The notes under the pieces: model-generated
Databases searched by the model: none
The model's input: the letters and a program-made list of their open reading frames with translations, nothing else
Told to the model about the DNA's origin: nothing
NCBI RefSeq assembly: GCF_000982825.1
Contig: NZ_CP011047.1
Location: 868,001 to 932,000 of the forward strand
Direction: 5' to 3'
Source: Cronobacter sakazakii
Lineage (GTDB): Bacteria > Pseudomonadota > Gammaproteobacteria > Enterobacterales > Enterobacteriaceae
Length of the DNA: 64,000 nucleotides
Part shown: in pieces, positions 44,242 to 53,351 of the stretch
How the letters are laid out: each line of letters opens with the position of its first letter
Position numbering within the stretch: position 1 is the first letter of the stretch
Made by a program: the position numbers and the translations under genes

Positions 44242-46389
44242 TCAGTTGATATTGATTTCCGTACCGTCGATGTCGATGACCTTTTCGCCGACCATCTTGA
44301 TCTTGTTGGCGCTAAGCGTAATGGTGCCGTTCTGTTCCAGCACAATCATCGATTCCCCGCAGACCAGCGTGATTTTGTCTTCCGCGCTGAAATCCGCCGT
44401 GGTGCCCGCTGACAGGCTGAGATCTTTACCGGAGTTCACCGAATATTTGAGCGCCACGTTATGCATCTGCATCGCGCCGACGTTAGTCATCCAGCCTGCG
44501 CCGACGTTCAGCACATATGCCGCGCCAATATTGGTGTTTTGCGCGAGACCGACGTTCAGCATGGAGGCGAGCGCGATGGTTTCGGTTTTGGTCTTATCGA
44601 CGCGCAGCGTCTGGGCACCGTTAACGGTCACGCTCTGGTTTTGCCCGATACGCACGTCTTCGTTCTGATCGACCGTCTCGGTACGGTTGGAATGAATAGT
44701 GATGGTTTCGTTGCCATCCACCGTCTCTGTGCGGTTCTGATGCACCGTGATCGTTTCATTTTCCACGACCGTTTCCGTGCGGTTTTTCTTCACCGTCGTG
44801 GTTTCATTCGCGCCAATGGTTTTGGTGCGGTTGCTGCCTACCGAATGCGTTTCATCGTTCTCGATTTCGGTATCCATATTCTTTTCAGCATGCAGCCACA
44901 CCTGCTCCTCACCGGCCTTGTCCTCAAAGCGCAGCGCGTTGGCATTATCCGGCGAGCCGTCCTTCGAGCGGCTTAAAAAGCCCATCTGCGTGGCCGCGGC
45001 AGGCAGCGCCCACGGCGGCATGCTGGCTTCGTTGTAGACGCGGCCGGTAATCAGCGGGCGGTCCGGGTCGCCGTTGATGAAGTCCACCACCACTTCGTCG
45101 CCCACGCGCGGTATCTGTACACCACCGAAGCCCTGGCCTGCCCACGCGCTGGAGACACGCACCCAGCTTGAACTGGTGTCGTCACCCTTGCCGAGACGGT
45201 CCCAGTGGAATTTCACCTTCACCCGGCCATATTTATCCGTCCAGATGCTCTCGCCCTGCGGGCCGACCACCTTCGCCGTCTGCGGGCCGTAGGTGCGCGG
45301 CCACGGCGTTTTCTGCGCCGGGCGGTACGGTACATCCGCCGGTATCACCTCGAAGCGGATTTCATGCAGGGTGTTGCTGTCCGGGCCGCTGGCGTAGCGG
45401 TTCTCCTCGAAGCGGTAGTGGGCGATGGTGGTGAGGTACTCGCCGTTATCGCCGAAGAACGGCGCGTTGCGCAGCACAAAGGTGTGGCCGGGTGCGATGC
45501 CGAGCGCGGTCGCGGTGCCCTGCGTCTGGCGGTGCTCCACCTGCCAGCGCTCCTGGCGGATGCGGGCGTAGAACTCCCCGTGGCCGTGCTCCACAAAACG
45601 GCCCGGCCAGTCGTAAACGTCAATGCTCCCCGGCTGCGGCGACAGCGGGTTCTGCCGCGCCTGGAACAGCCAGGCGTTCGGCTTGCGGAAGTCATAGTCG
45701 TCGAGGCTGTAGATGCCCGGCGTCACGCTGTCCTCCAGCGCCCACTGGCTGATGCCCTCTTCGTCAGTGCTGCCACCGGACGGCGTGACGTGATACGGAA
45801 TGGTCTCGTAGCCGGGGAATGGCTCGTACTGGCCCGGTGCATCCGTCAGCACCAGCGTGTGGCGGTCCTGCTCGTGGCGGAAGTGGTAGGCGATGCCCTC
45901 CAGCTCCAGCAGGCGGCTGATGAAATCGAGGCTGCTCTCCTGGTACTGCACGCAGTATTCCCAGACGCGGTAGCTGCCCGACAGCCGCTCTTCCATGTTC
46001 ACCCGGCTTTCGCCCAGCAGCGTTTTCACTATCTGCGGCACCGTCTGCCCCTGGAAGATGCGCAGGTTGCGGTCGCGCTGCATCGGCCACAGGTCCGGCT
46101 CCACCGTCAGCTCATAGGCCGCGTAGCGGGTGCCGGAAAGCTCCACCGCGCTCACCGCCACGCGGGTCACCTTGCCGTTAAGATAGCGCGGCGTCATCAG
46201 CGCCTGGGTCGGGATGGTCACCGTCACCGGCTGGCCCAGCAGCGCGCTGCGGTCAGCGCGCGCGTCGGTGCCGAGCAGCGTCAGGGTGAACATGAACGGC
46301 TCCGACAGCGCCTCGCGCCCGGAGAGTTTCCAGAAAAGCAGCCCCTCGACCGGGAGCTGAACGGTGATTCGGTTGAGCATAGTCTTCAT
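44242..46389 (-). CDS. vgrG: T6SS spike protein VgrG2
   Basis: This 715-residue VgrG shares the gp27- and gp5-like parts with VgrG1 over about 500 residues. It then has a longer needle built of repeats such as NRTETVVENETITVHQNRTETVDGNETITIHSNRT, which form a beta-helix, and a tail with GESMIVLEQNGTITLSANKI. The longer C-terminus probably fits a different cargo set, the DUF4150 lipase. It starts at MKTMLNRITVQ, with a second possible Met at codon 4. It leads vgrG2-DUF2169-lipase-immunity. Confidence 0.95.
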   Translation of the reverse strand: MKTMLNRITVQLPVEGLLFWKLSGREALSEPFMFTLTLLGTDARADRSALLGQPVTVTIPTQALMTPRYLNGKVTRVAVSAVELSGTRYAAYELTVEPDLWPMQRDRNLRIFQGQTVPQIVKTLLGESRVNMEERLSGSYRVWEYCVQYQESSLDFISRLLELEGIAYHFRHEQDRHTLVLTDAPGQYEPFPGYETIPYHVTPSGGSTDEEGISQWALEDSVTPGIYSLDDYDFRKPNAWLFQARQNPLSPQPGSIDVYDWPGRFVEHGHGEFYARIRQERWQVEHRQTQGTATALGIAPGHTFVLRNAPFFGDNGEYLTTIAHYRFEENRYASGPDSNTLHEIRFEVIPADVPYRPAQKTPWPRTYGPQTAKVVGPQGESIWTDKYGRVKVKFHWDRLGKGDDTSSSWVRVSSAWAGQGFGGVQIPRVGDEVVVDFINGDPDRPLITGRVYNEASMPPWALPAAATQMGFLSRSKDGSPDNANALRFEDKAGEEQVWLHAEKNMDTEIENDETHSVGSNRTKTIGANETTTVKKNRTETVVENETITVHQNRTETVDGNETITIHSNRTETVDQNEDVRIGQNQSVTVNGAQTLRVDKTKTETIALASMLNVGLAQNTNIGAAYVLNVGAGWMTNVGAMQMHNVALKYSVNSGKDLSLSAGTTADFSAEDKITLVCGESMIVLEQNGTITLSANKIKMVGEKVIDIDGTEININ
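44915..46380 (-). repeat. Duplicated vgrG 5' segment, copy 2
   Basis: This is the partner of 30421-31886, in the same orientation and 14494 bp away. The intervening DNA carries rhs2 and the immunity array, so recombination between the copies would delete that block as a circle. Confidence 0.9.
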
Positions 46390-46465
46390 TCCATAATGTC
46401 TTATGCGATCGCGTGCGTAGCGGCAAAGCAGAAAGGGAGAAAACCCGCGGCATCAGAAATGATAT

Positions 46466-46494
46466 CGCCTGCATAATCAGAAATTATGCAGGCG
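46466..46494. terminator. Perfect hairpin between immunity lipoprotein gene and vgrG2
   Basis: CGCCTGCATAAT / ATTATGCAGGCG form a 12-bp perfect stem with loop CAGAA, 27 bp past the stop of the ankyrin lipoprotein gene. It lacks a long T run but is likely to separate this unit from vgrG2. Confidence 0.6.
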
Positions 46495-46520
46495 CGTCAG
46501 CGGGTAAGGTCGTGCAGGAA

Positions 46521-47282
46521 TTATTTAACCGGGGCGGGCGGCCATTTTCCGCCGTGCTCAATGAGCTTCTCTTTTATTTCGTTCAGCGATTGATAATGTT
46601 CGCTGCCTTCCTTAGCACCATTCAACAATCGTTGCAGTTGGTTACCCATCGTCCAGCCATTGTCGGCTTTGATTTCCGGGTCGGCGCCGCGATCAAGCAA
46701 CAGCAGAACATGGTCGTGTTTCCCGTAATCCAGCGCGTCGATCAACAGTGTATTGCCGAGCGAATCAGTGATGTTGATATTCGCGCCCGCATCCAGCATG
46801 GTTTTGAGCGTGTCAGTATTTTTGGCTTTGATCGCCTGAAATATGATGGGCTCATGGAATGTTTTATCTTTCGCGTCCGGAGATAAGCCGCCGTCGAGCA
46901 TCGCCTTGATCCAGTCGCCGCTGTCGGCTTTCAAAACATATTCGGCGGGGCTGCTTTTACCCTCCGGGCGCGGCTGGAGCGGATCGGCTCCTGCCTTCAC
47001 GAGAACGGTAATAACCTTCAAATGTTCTGGCGTTTTTTTATCGTTGATGGCGTTCATGATAGACCAGAACAACAGTGTCATATCGTGCTGGCCGGGTTTA
47101 TTCAGGTCGGTTTCCGACGCGAGTTTTTCGACGTCTTCAACCTTGCCGTCTTCGATAGCTTTAGCAAGCGTCAGTTGCTGGCCGCTAAAGTAGTCCTGCG
47201 GATTTAAATCCATATTTTGCTTACACCCCTGAATCATGAAGGTAAAACACAGCGCGAGGCATCCCCAAAAGAGTTTGTTCAC
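46521..47282 (-). CDS. Ankyrin-repeat lipoprotein, immunity for lipase effector 2
   Basis: The 253-residue product has a lipoprotein signal (MNKLFWGCLALCFTFMIQGC, lipobox ending in Cys20) and ankyrin repeats (VITVLVKAGADPLQPRPEG, WIKAMLDGGLSPDAKD, TLKTMLDAGANINITDSLGNTLL, VLLLLDRGADPEIKADNG). It is a paralogue of the protein at 41020-41787. The start overlaps the lipase gene stop by 4 bp, so the pair is translationally coupled. It should sit in the periplasm, anchored to a membrane, where it can bind an incoming lipase. Confidence 0.82.
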   Translation of the reverse strand: MNKLFWGCLALCFTFMIQGCKQNMDLNPQDYFSGQQLTLAKAIEDGKVEDVEKLASETDLNKPGQHDMTLLFWSIMNAINDKKTPEHLKVITVLVKAGADPLQPRPEGKSSPAEYVLKADSGDWIKAMLDGGLSPDAKDKTFHEPIIFQAIKAKNTDTLKTMLDAGANINITDSLGNTLLIDALDYGKHDHVLLLLDRGADPEIKADNGWTMGNQLQRLLNGAKEGSEHYQSLNEIKEKLIEHGGKWPPAPVK

Positions 47283-48709
47283 AGGCGGCTCCCGATGATG
47301 GCAATATCCTCATCTTTTTGCTGCTCGATACAGTTAATCGCCTGCCCGATGCCGTGGCGATCAAGCGCGCCTCCTGTGCCACCGGGCAAATCGTGTGGAA
47401 TGCCTGCGGCATTTGGAGCGAACGCCGACACGCCCTCTTTTAAAAGCGTCGGCACAGGGAGGCCTTCCATCGACTTAAGATCTTCCCAGACATTCACTTC
47501 CTGCACTTTCGTCAGCAATTCGCCCTCAACGCGGTAGGCCTGGATATCATCGGTTTTACCCAGAATGCTGCCTCCATATTTTTCCACGGTGCTGCTATGC
47601 AGCCCGGCGGCGTTGAAGGTCCAGCCCGGTTTACCGCTCGCCATGGAGGTCGCAGAGGCGAGGCCTCCCCCTAGTGAGTGTCCGGCGACATCAATATTCT
47701 GCCCGGATTTTGCCAGTATGTTCCCCAGATTGACTGCCTTCCTGTAATAGGCAGATTCCATTCCCAGTCCCTGCGCGCCGTTATTAGACCAGTCAGCGAT
47801 ATTTTTTATCGGTTCGGACATTGATACGAATTCAGGTGCTCTCGACCCCCTGAAAACTAACGTCGGGTTCATGTCATTACCAAATACGGCAGTATCCGGT
47901 TGATAGACACGTGCCAGAAAATCAGGTGCCTCTTCGTTGTCGTAAAGCATATTTTTCTTCAGACCAAATTTATTCAGAGCATCGACATCATTACTGATGT
48001 CCTTCCACCCCTCCGGCACGTCCGGCGTCGCCTGTAACGGATTCGTGGTTTTATAGATATTCTCCGCAAGCTTGGCTTTTTCGACGGCGATGTTGTTATC
48101 GGCAAGACGCTTCGCGGCAATCTGCGCATCAGGGTAAATGCTGTTGTTGCCCTTGCTGATGAGATCTTTTCGCGCCTGCCAGCGTTCCGCCTTGGTCATC
48201 GCTTTTAGCTGCGCGGCGGTCTGCTTCATATCTTTGCCCGGCGTCGCCAGCTCAGGGCCCGCTGCGGCTTTCGATTTCACCACCTGGGTTGGTCTGACAG
48301 TCGGCGGCGGAAGCGTCCGATAGACACGCACCATCGAGCCGTAGCGAACGATGATGTAACCCAACGGAAACATCAGCGACCGGGGCGCGTGGGTCGGCTC
48401 CAGCTCGCCTTTTTCATTGATGTAATAAAGCTCGGTGGTGGGCGACCAGGGCCGCGAGCTTTCATCAATCGCCACCAGGTTGCCATGCCAGAATTCATCG
48501 GCAATCAGCTTGCGTAAGTCACGCCCGGACTGATACGGATTCGCGCGGGTAGAAGGTTGAAACAGCTCGTAACGCGTAAACAGCGAGCGCACGGCGTTAT
48601 CCGGCACAGACATTATCCACTGCGCGGCGATGTCAGGACGCATGATCCTCTCAAACTGCGCAGGGGGGATGAATTCCTTGAAAATAGAGACAATTTTGAT
48701 GTGGTACAT
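47279..48709 (-). CDS. T6SS lipase effector 2 (unknown N-terminus + class 3 lipase)
   Basis: The 476-residue protein from ATG 48709 (AGGA 8 bp upstream) shares its C-terminal 310 residues with lipase effector 1, including PDVPEGWKDISND, TLVFRGSRAPE and the elbow VAGHSLGGGLASA (serine about 345). A GTG at 48736 would add nine residues. The N-terminal 130 residues (MYHIKIVSIFKEFIPPAQFERIM) are unrelated to DUF4150 and unrecognised, so delivery must be by a different route. It lacks the hydrophobic hairpin near the C-terminus that effector 1 has. Confidence 0.82.
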   Translation of the reverse strand: MYHIKIVSIFKEFIPPAQFERIMRPDIAAQWIMSVPDNAVRSLFTRYELFQPSTRANPYQSGRDLRKLIADEFWHGNLVAIDESSRPWSPTTELYYINEKGELEPTHAPRSLMFPLGYIIVRYGSMVRVYRTLPPPTVRPTQVVKSKAAAGPELATPGKDMKQTAAQLKAMTKAERWQARKDLISKGNNSIYPDAQIAAKRLADNNIAVEKAKLAENIYKTTNPLQATPDVPEGWKDISNDVDALNKFGLKKNMLYDNEEAPDFLARVYQPDTAVFGNDMNPTLVFRGSRAPEFVSMSEPIKNIADWSNNGAQGLGMESAYYRKAVNLGNILAKSGQNIDVAGHSLGGGLASATSMASGKPGWTFNAAGLHSSTVEKYGGSILGKTDDIQAYRVEGELLTKVQEVNVWEDLKSMEGLPVPTLLKEGVSAFAPNAAGIPHDLPGGTGGALDRHGIGQAINCIEQQKDEDIAIIGSRL

Positions 48710-48833
48710 ACGTGTTGTCCTGTAGCGGGTATTCACCTGCCGGCATTTTATGAAGGTATAAGCCGGAGACAGGACGGGAGGCGTCGTGGGGTGGCGGCGG
48801 GTAATACACCGCCGCTAACGCCTCCCGGTATCC

Positions 48834-50267
48834 TTACGGGTTTACAAGCCAGGTACCCGGACGGGAGACATTGATGGTCTGACTGCGGGTCTGGCCGCGA
48901 CCTTTGATGGTCAGCTCATAATCGCCGGTCGGCAGTTGCAGCGAGGCGAAGCCGTTCTCAGCCGGCGTCACGGTCTGCGTTTTGCCGTTAAGCGCCAGCT
49001 GCTCGCCCTCGCCCATGCGCACGTAGATCTGCGCCACCAGCGCGCCCTGTACCGGCGCGTTTTGCGCAGGCGCGGCGTCCTGCGTGGTCGTGGTCGCCGG
49101 CGCGGTCGTGGTGTTCTGCACCGGCGGCTGCGCAGGCGCTTGTTCACGCGGCGCGCTGTCGTTGCTGGCGGTTTCCGGCGCAGGGTTATCCCCGCTGCCG
49201 CCAAACAGCAGCCCACCGGCAACCAGGCCCACCAGCACGCCTGCGGCAATCAGCCCCGGCATTTTGTAGCGGCGCCAGCCGGTCTCGGCGGCAGGCGTGG
49301 TCTCTTCTTCTTCCACCGGCACCAGCATGGTGCCCGGCTTTTTGACGCTCATGACGTCATCCAGCCCGGCGACCGGCATTTCAATCAGCGCGGCGAATTC
49401 ATCAATCGACTGCGGACGGTCTTCCATTTTCAGCGCCAGCGCACGGTCGATGGCCTGTAACAGCGGCAGCGAATAGCCTTCCGGGCGCAGCTCGGCGAGC
49501 GGACGGTAGCTGTCAGCGATGCTGCGCACCACGCTCACCGGCGGCGGCGAGCCCATAATCAGCGTATGCAGCACCGCGCCGAGCGCGTAGATATCGGTCC
49601 ACGGGCCCTGCTCGCTTTCGTTGTCGTCGGTGTATTGTTCAATCGGCGCAAAGCCCGGACGCAGCATGGTTTCCGTCTCATCGGAGACGTTGCCGATACT
49701 GCGGCGCGCGGAGCCGAAATCCAGCAGCACCGGCAGGCCGTTATCCTGGATCTGAATGTTATCCAGCGAGATATCGCGGTGCAGGTAGCCTTCGTCATGA
49801 ATCGTTTTGATGGCCCCGAACAGCATCGGCAGCGTGCGGCGGATCCACGCCTCGTTGATCATCTCCGGGTGCTGTTTGCTCAGGCGCGACAGCGTGGTGC
49901 CGCTGTAGAACACGGTGCCCATGTAGGCGGTGTCGTTTTGCACCCAGAAGCGCAGCACGTGCAGCAGGTTCGGGTGGTTGAAGCGCGCCAGCAGACGCGC
50001 CTCCTGGATAAAGCTGTTCAGGCCCGCGGTAAACGCTTTGCTGAAGCGGTCGCTGCGCAGCACCAGGCGCATGTCGTCATTACGCACCGCCAGCGAGGAC
50101 GGCATAAACTCTTTAATCGCAATGGTACGCTCAAGCTGATGATCCCAGGCGCGATAGACAATGCCGAAACCGCCACCACCAATCACTTCCTTAATTTCAA
50201 ACTCATTGAAACGGTAACCAATCGGCAGGGCGTTGGGTACAGTCCGGTTGTTTTCGTAATCCGTCAT
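48834..50267 (-). CDS. ppkA: T6SS serine/threonine protein kinase PpkA
   Basis: This 477-residue membrane kinase has a glycine loop (IGGGGFGIVYRA), the ATP lysine in TIAIKEF, the catalytic loop HRDISLDN, the metal motif LDFGSAR and DIYALG. A membrane helix near residue 335 (GLIAAGVLVGLVAGGLLFGG) is followed by a Pro/Ala/Thr linker and a periplasmic PEGA-like domain (GFASLQLPTGDYELTIKGRG). In other T6SS PpkA phosphorylates FHA proteins to switch secretion on, and PppA reverses this. Both partners are encoded in this cluster. The kinase motifs are all intact. Confidence 0.9.
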   Translation of the reverse strand: MTDYENNRTVPNALPIGYRFNEFEIKEVIGGGGFGIVYRAWDHQLERTIAIKEFMPSSLAVRNDDMRLVLRSDRFSKAFTAGLNSFIQEARLLARFNHPNLLHVLRFWVQNDTAYMGTVFYSGTTLSRLSKQHPEMINEAWIRRTLPMLFGAIKTIHDEGYLHRDISLDNIQIQDNGLPVLLDFGSARRSIGNVSDETETMLRPGFAPIEQYTDDNESEQGPWTDIYALGAVLHTLIMGSPPPVSVVRSIADSYRPLAELRPEGYSLPLLQAIDRALALKMEDRPQSIDEFAALIEMPVAGLDDVMSVKKPGTMLVPVEEEETTPAAETGWRRYKMPGLIAAGVLVGLVAGGLLFGGSGDNPAPETASNDSAPREQAPAQPPVQNTTTAPATTTTQDAAPAQNAPVQGALVAQIYVRMGEGEQLALNGKTQTVTPAENGFASLQLPTGDYELTIKGRGQTRSQTINVSRPGTWLVNP

Positions 50268-50297
50268 GTTTGGAAAACTCTCTGCTTGATGATGGCG

Positions 50298-52913
50298 TTA
50301 CGCCGCAAACTGACACTGAAACTCACCCTGCTCGAACGTCACGCGCAGACGGCGATATTTCTCGTCCTGCGCGCTGGCGGTGAGCAGTATCTGGCTCATC
50401 TGCGGCAGCAGGGTGTTGGTAAGGATCGCATCGACCATACGGCCGCCGGATTCCACCTCGGTGCAACGCGCCACAATCTGGGTAATTACGCTGTCGTCGA
50501 ATTCGGAAATAATACCGTGATTTTCCTCAAGACGACGCTGGATCCGCTTAAGCTGCAATTTCACAATTTCGGCCAGCATCGCGTCGCTTAACGGATAATA
50601 CGGCACAACCAGCAATCGGCCCAGCAGTGCAGGCGGAAAAACCTGCAAAAGCGGCTGACGCAGCGCCGCACTGAGCGCATCCGGCTCCGGCATCAGGTCC
50701 GGGTCGGCGCACATGGCGCTGATAAGATCGGTGCCGACATTAGACGTCAGGATGATAATCGTGTTGCGGAAATCGATATGACGCCCTTCGCCATCTTCCA
50801 TCCAGCCTTTATCGAACACCTGGAAGAAAATCTCATGCACGTCCGGGTGCGCTTTTTCAATCTCATCGAGCAGCACGACGCTGTAAGGACGACGACGCAC
50901 CGCTTCGGTCAGCACACCGCCTTCGCCGTAGCCCACGTAGCCCGGAGGCGCACCTTTGAGCGTGGAAACCGTATGCGCTTCCTGGAACTCGCTCATGTTG
51001 ATGGTGATAACGTTTTGCTCGCCGCCGTACAGCGACTCGGCGAGCGCCAGCGCGGTTTCGGTTTTACCGACGCCGGACGGGCCGCAGAGCATAAAGACAC
51101 CCACCGGCTTGTTCGGGTCGTCAAGGCGCGCGCGGGAGGTGCGCACGCGTTTGGCGATAAGCTCAAGCCCGTGACGCTGGCCGATAACGCGCTGGTTCAG
51201 CGTGTCGGCAAGCTTCAGCACCGCGTCTATCTCATTTTTCACCATGCGGCCCAGCGGGATGCCGGTCCAGTCGGAGACCACCGCCGCGACGACGTTCGCG
51301 TCCACGGCGGCGAACAGCAGCGGCGCGTCGCCCTGTACGGCGGCCAGCGCCTTCTGGCGCTCCGCCAGCGTCTCGCGCAGCGCAGGCTGGGCTTCTTCGT
51401 CGGCCATATGCAGCTCGGCGCGCAGGGCGATAATCGCATCCACCAGCGCGCGCTCTTCTTCCCAGCGGGCGGTCAGGGCGTCGCGTTCGGCTTCCAGCGC
51501 TTCACGCTCAGCGTTCAGACGCGCCACGCGCTCGCCGTCGCCCACCGCCACGCGCGCTTCGCGCTCGGCGATTTCCGCTTCCACTTCCAGCGCCGCGATG
51601 CGGTGCAGGCAATCTTCTAACTGCGGCGGCGGCGCGCTCTGGCTGACGGCGACGCGCGCGCAGGCGGTATCCAGCAGCGCGACGGCTTTATCCGGCAGCT
51701 GGCGCGCCGGAATGTAGCGGTGCGACAGTTTCACCGCCGCGCTGACCGCTTCATCCAGCAGCAGCACGCGGTGATGTTTCTCCAGCGGCGAGACGGTGCT
51801 GCGCAGCATCAGCACGGCTTTTTCTTCATCCGGCTCATGCACCTGCACGGTCTGGAAGCGGCGCGTCAGGGCCGGATCTTTCTCGATGTATTTTTTATAT
51901 TCCGCCCAAGTGGTCGCGCCGATGGTGCGCAGCTGGCCGCGCGCCAGCGCCGGTTTCAGCAGGTTAGCGGCATCGCCGGTGCCCTGCTGGCCGCCCGCGC
52001 CGATAAGCGTGTGGATCTCATCGATAAACAGCACAATCGGCGTGGCGCTGGACTGCACTTCATTGATAAGCCCCTGCAGACGCGCTTCAAATTCGCCTTT
52101 CATGCCCGCGCCCGCCTGCAACATGCCGATATCGAGCAGCCACAGCTGCACGTTTTGCAGCGGCTCCGGGACATCGCCTGCGGCGATACGGTGCGCCAGG
52201 CCTTCCACGACCGCGGTTTTCCCCACGCCCGCTTCACCGGTCAGCAGCGGGTTGTTCTGACGGCGACGCATCAGAATATCCACCATCTGGCGGATCTCTT
52301 CATCACGCCCGACCACCGGGTCGATTTTGCCTTCACGCGCACGCGCGGTGAGATCCTGGCCGTACTGCGCGAGCGTGCCCTGCTGCACCGGCGCGTTGCC
52401 GGCGGCGTCCGGCGCGGCGGCGACCGCCTGCTGGGCCTCTTTGCTGCCCGCGAAGATGGCATCGAACTGTTCGACCAGCAGGTCGGCGCTGATGCGGTTG
52501 AACTGGCTGGAGATGCCTTTCAGCACGTTCGCCAGGTTAAAGGTTTTCAGAATGCCGATCAGCAGATGCCCGCCGCGAATGCGCGTCACGCCGAATTTCA
52601 GCGAGCCGTACACCCACGCGCGCTCCACCGCGCTGTCGATATGCTCCGAGAGATCGGAAACGGAACTTGCGCCGCGCGGCAGGCGATCCAGCGCCGCCAC
52701 GATATCCCGGCTCAGCGCCTCTTCATCCAGTGAAAAATGGCGGATCAGATGTTGTAAATCCCCGTCCTGCTGCTGCATCAGCTGATGCAGCCAGTGCGCC
52801 AGCTCCACATACGGGTTGCCGCGCAGCTTGCAGAAGGAGGTGGCGCTTTCCAGCGAGGTAAACAACAGCGTATCCAGTTTGCCGAACAGTACGGCACGGC
52901 TGATTTCTGACAT
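50298..52913 (-). CDS. tssH: T6SS sheath-recycling ATPase TssH/ClpV
   Basis: ClpV is the AAA+ ATPase that disassembles the contracted TssBC sheath. The 871-residue protein has an N-terminal ClpN-like domain, a first ATPase site (GEAGVGKTAV, LFIDEIHTLIGAG), a central coiled coil (EREARVAVGDGERVARLNAEREA) and a second site (GPSGVGKTET, VVLLDEIEKAHPDV). The length is normal for the family. It lies 30 bp upstream of ppkA in transcription order. Confidence 0.96.
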   Translation of the reverse strand: MSEISRAVLFGKLDTLLFTSLESATSFCKLRGNPYVELAHWLHQLMQQQDGDLQHLIRHFSLDEEALSRDIVAALDRLPRGASSVSDLSEHIDSAVERAWVYGSLKFGVTRIRGGHLLIGILKTFNLANVLKGISSQFNRISADLLVEQFDAIFAGSKEAQQAVAAAPDAAGNAPVQQGTLAQYGQDLTARAREGKIDPVVGRDEEIRQMVDILMRRRQNNPLLTGEAGVGKTAVVEGLAHRIAAGDVPEPLQNVQLWLLDIGMLQAGAGMKGEFEARLQGLINEVQSSATPIVLFIDEIHTLIGAGGQQGTGDAANLLKPALARGQLRTIGATTWAEYKKYIEKDPALTRRFQTVQVHEPDEEKAVLMLRSTVSPLEKHHRVLLLDEAVSAAVKLSHRYIPARQLPDKAVALLDTACARVAVSQSAPPPQLEDCLHRIAALEVEAEIAEREARVAVGDGERVARLNAEREALEAERDALTARWEEERALVDAIIALRAELHMADEEAQPALRETLAERQKALAAVQGDAPLLFAAVDANVVAAVVSDWTGIPLGRMVKNEIDAVLKLADTLNQRVIGQRHGLELIAKRVRTSRARLDDPNKPVGVFMLCGPSGVGKTETALALAESLYGGEQNVITINMSEFQEAHTVSTLKGAPPGYVGYGEGGVLTEAVRRRPYSVVLLDEIEKAHPDVHEIFFQVFDKGWMEDGEGRHIDFRNTIIILTSNVGTDLISAMCADPDLMPEPDALSAALRQPLLQVFPPALLGRLLVVPYYPLSDAMLAEIVKLQLKRIQRRLEENHGIISEFDDSVITQIVARCTEVESGGRMVDAILTNTLLPQMSQILLTASAQDEKYRRLRVTFEQGEFQCQFAA

Positions 52914-52959
52914 GATCGGTTCCGTTCAGGTTGGCGCGTATCTTACGCAACAAGCGATA

Positions 52960-53277
52960 TTATTGGCGGGTATAACGTAAAGGCAGGCAGAACGCGTAAG
53001 CGCAACAGAGCGCCAGCGCGGCTAAACGCACCCAGAGCGCGTTTTGCGGGTAATAGCCAGCCAGTTCGTAAACCCCGGTTAGTCCATAACGAAAAATAAA
53101 AAACTGAAGAAGTGAGCAAACAAGAATAAAGAAAAAGGCCGTCACTTTTATGACTGCGCGACCCGACGGTCGTCGGGTTTTGATGACGATAAAACCTGCA
53201 AGTAACAGCAGCGAAACGAAAACATAAACCCCGTTAATCCAGCCGCCGGGCTGTGTCAGTATCACGTCGCTGTGCAT
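52960..53277 (-). CDS. Small membrane protein in T6SS cluster (unassigned)
   Basis: The 105-residue product appears to have three membrane helices (GVYVFVSLLLLAGFIVI, VTAFFFILVCSLLQFFIF, LWVRLAALALCCAYAF) and short loops. AGGAAGGA precedes the ATG. I recognise no family. It lies between tssG and clpV, and expression with them is inferred from position and strand. It may be a T6SS accessory or a local membrane protein of other function. Confidence 0.6.
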   Translation of the reverse strand: MHSDVILTQPGGWINGVYVFVSLLLLAGFIVIKTRRPSGRAVIKVTAFFFILVCSLLQFFIFRYGLTGVYELAGYYPQNALWVRLAALALCCAYAFCLPLRYTRQ

Positions 53278-53351
53278 TATTTTTCCTTCCTGAGATAGTA
53301 GGTATGTTCCGTATACCCTCTCTCACACCGCGCCTACCGGCGCGGGCCATG

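Noticed and set aside
44241..44345. Longer N-terminus for the DUF2169 protein reaching into vgrG2
   Set aside because: The extension is an out-of-frame translation of the vgrG2 end, and the family starts at MENFSNLS.
45205..46476. Plus-strand open reading of 423 codons opposite vgrG2, with a near copy at 30711-31955
   Set aside because: It occurs twice only because the vgrG segment is duplicated. The residue composition is that of an antisense frame.
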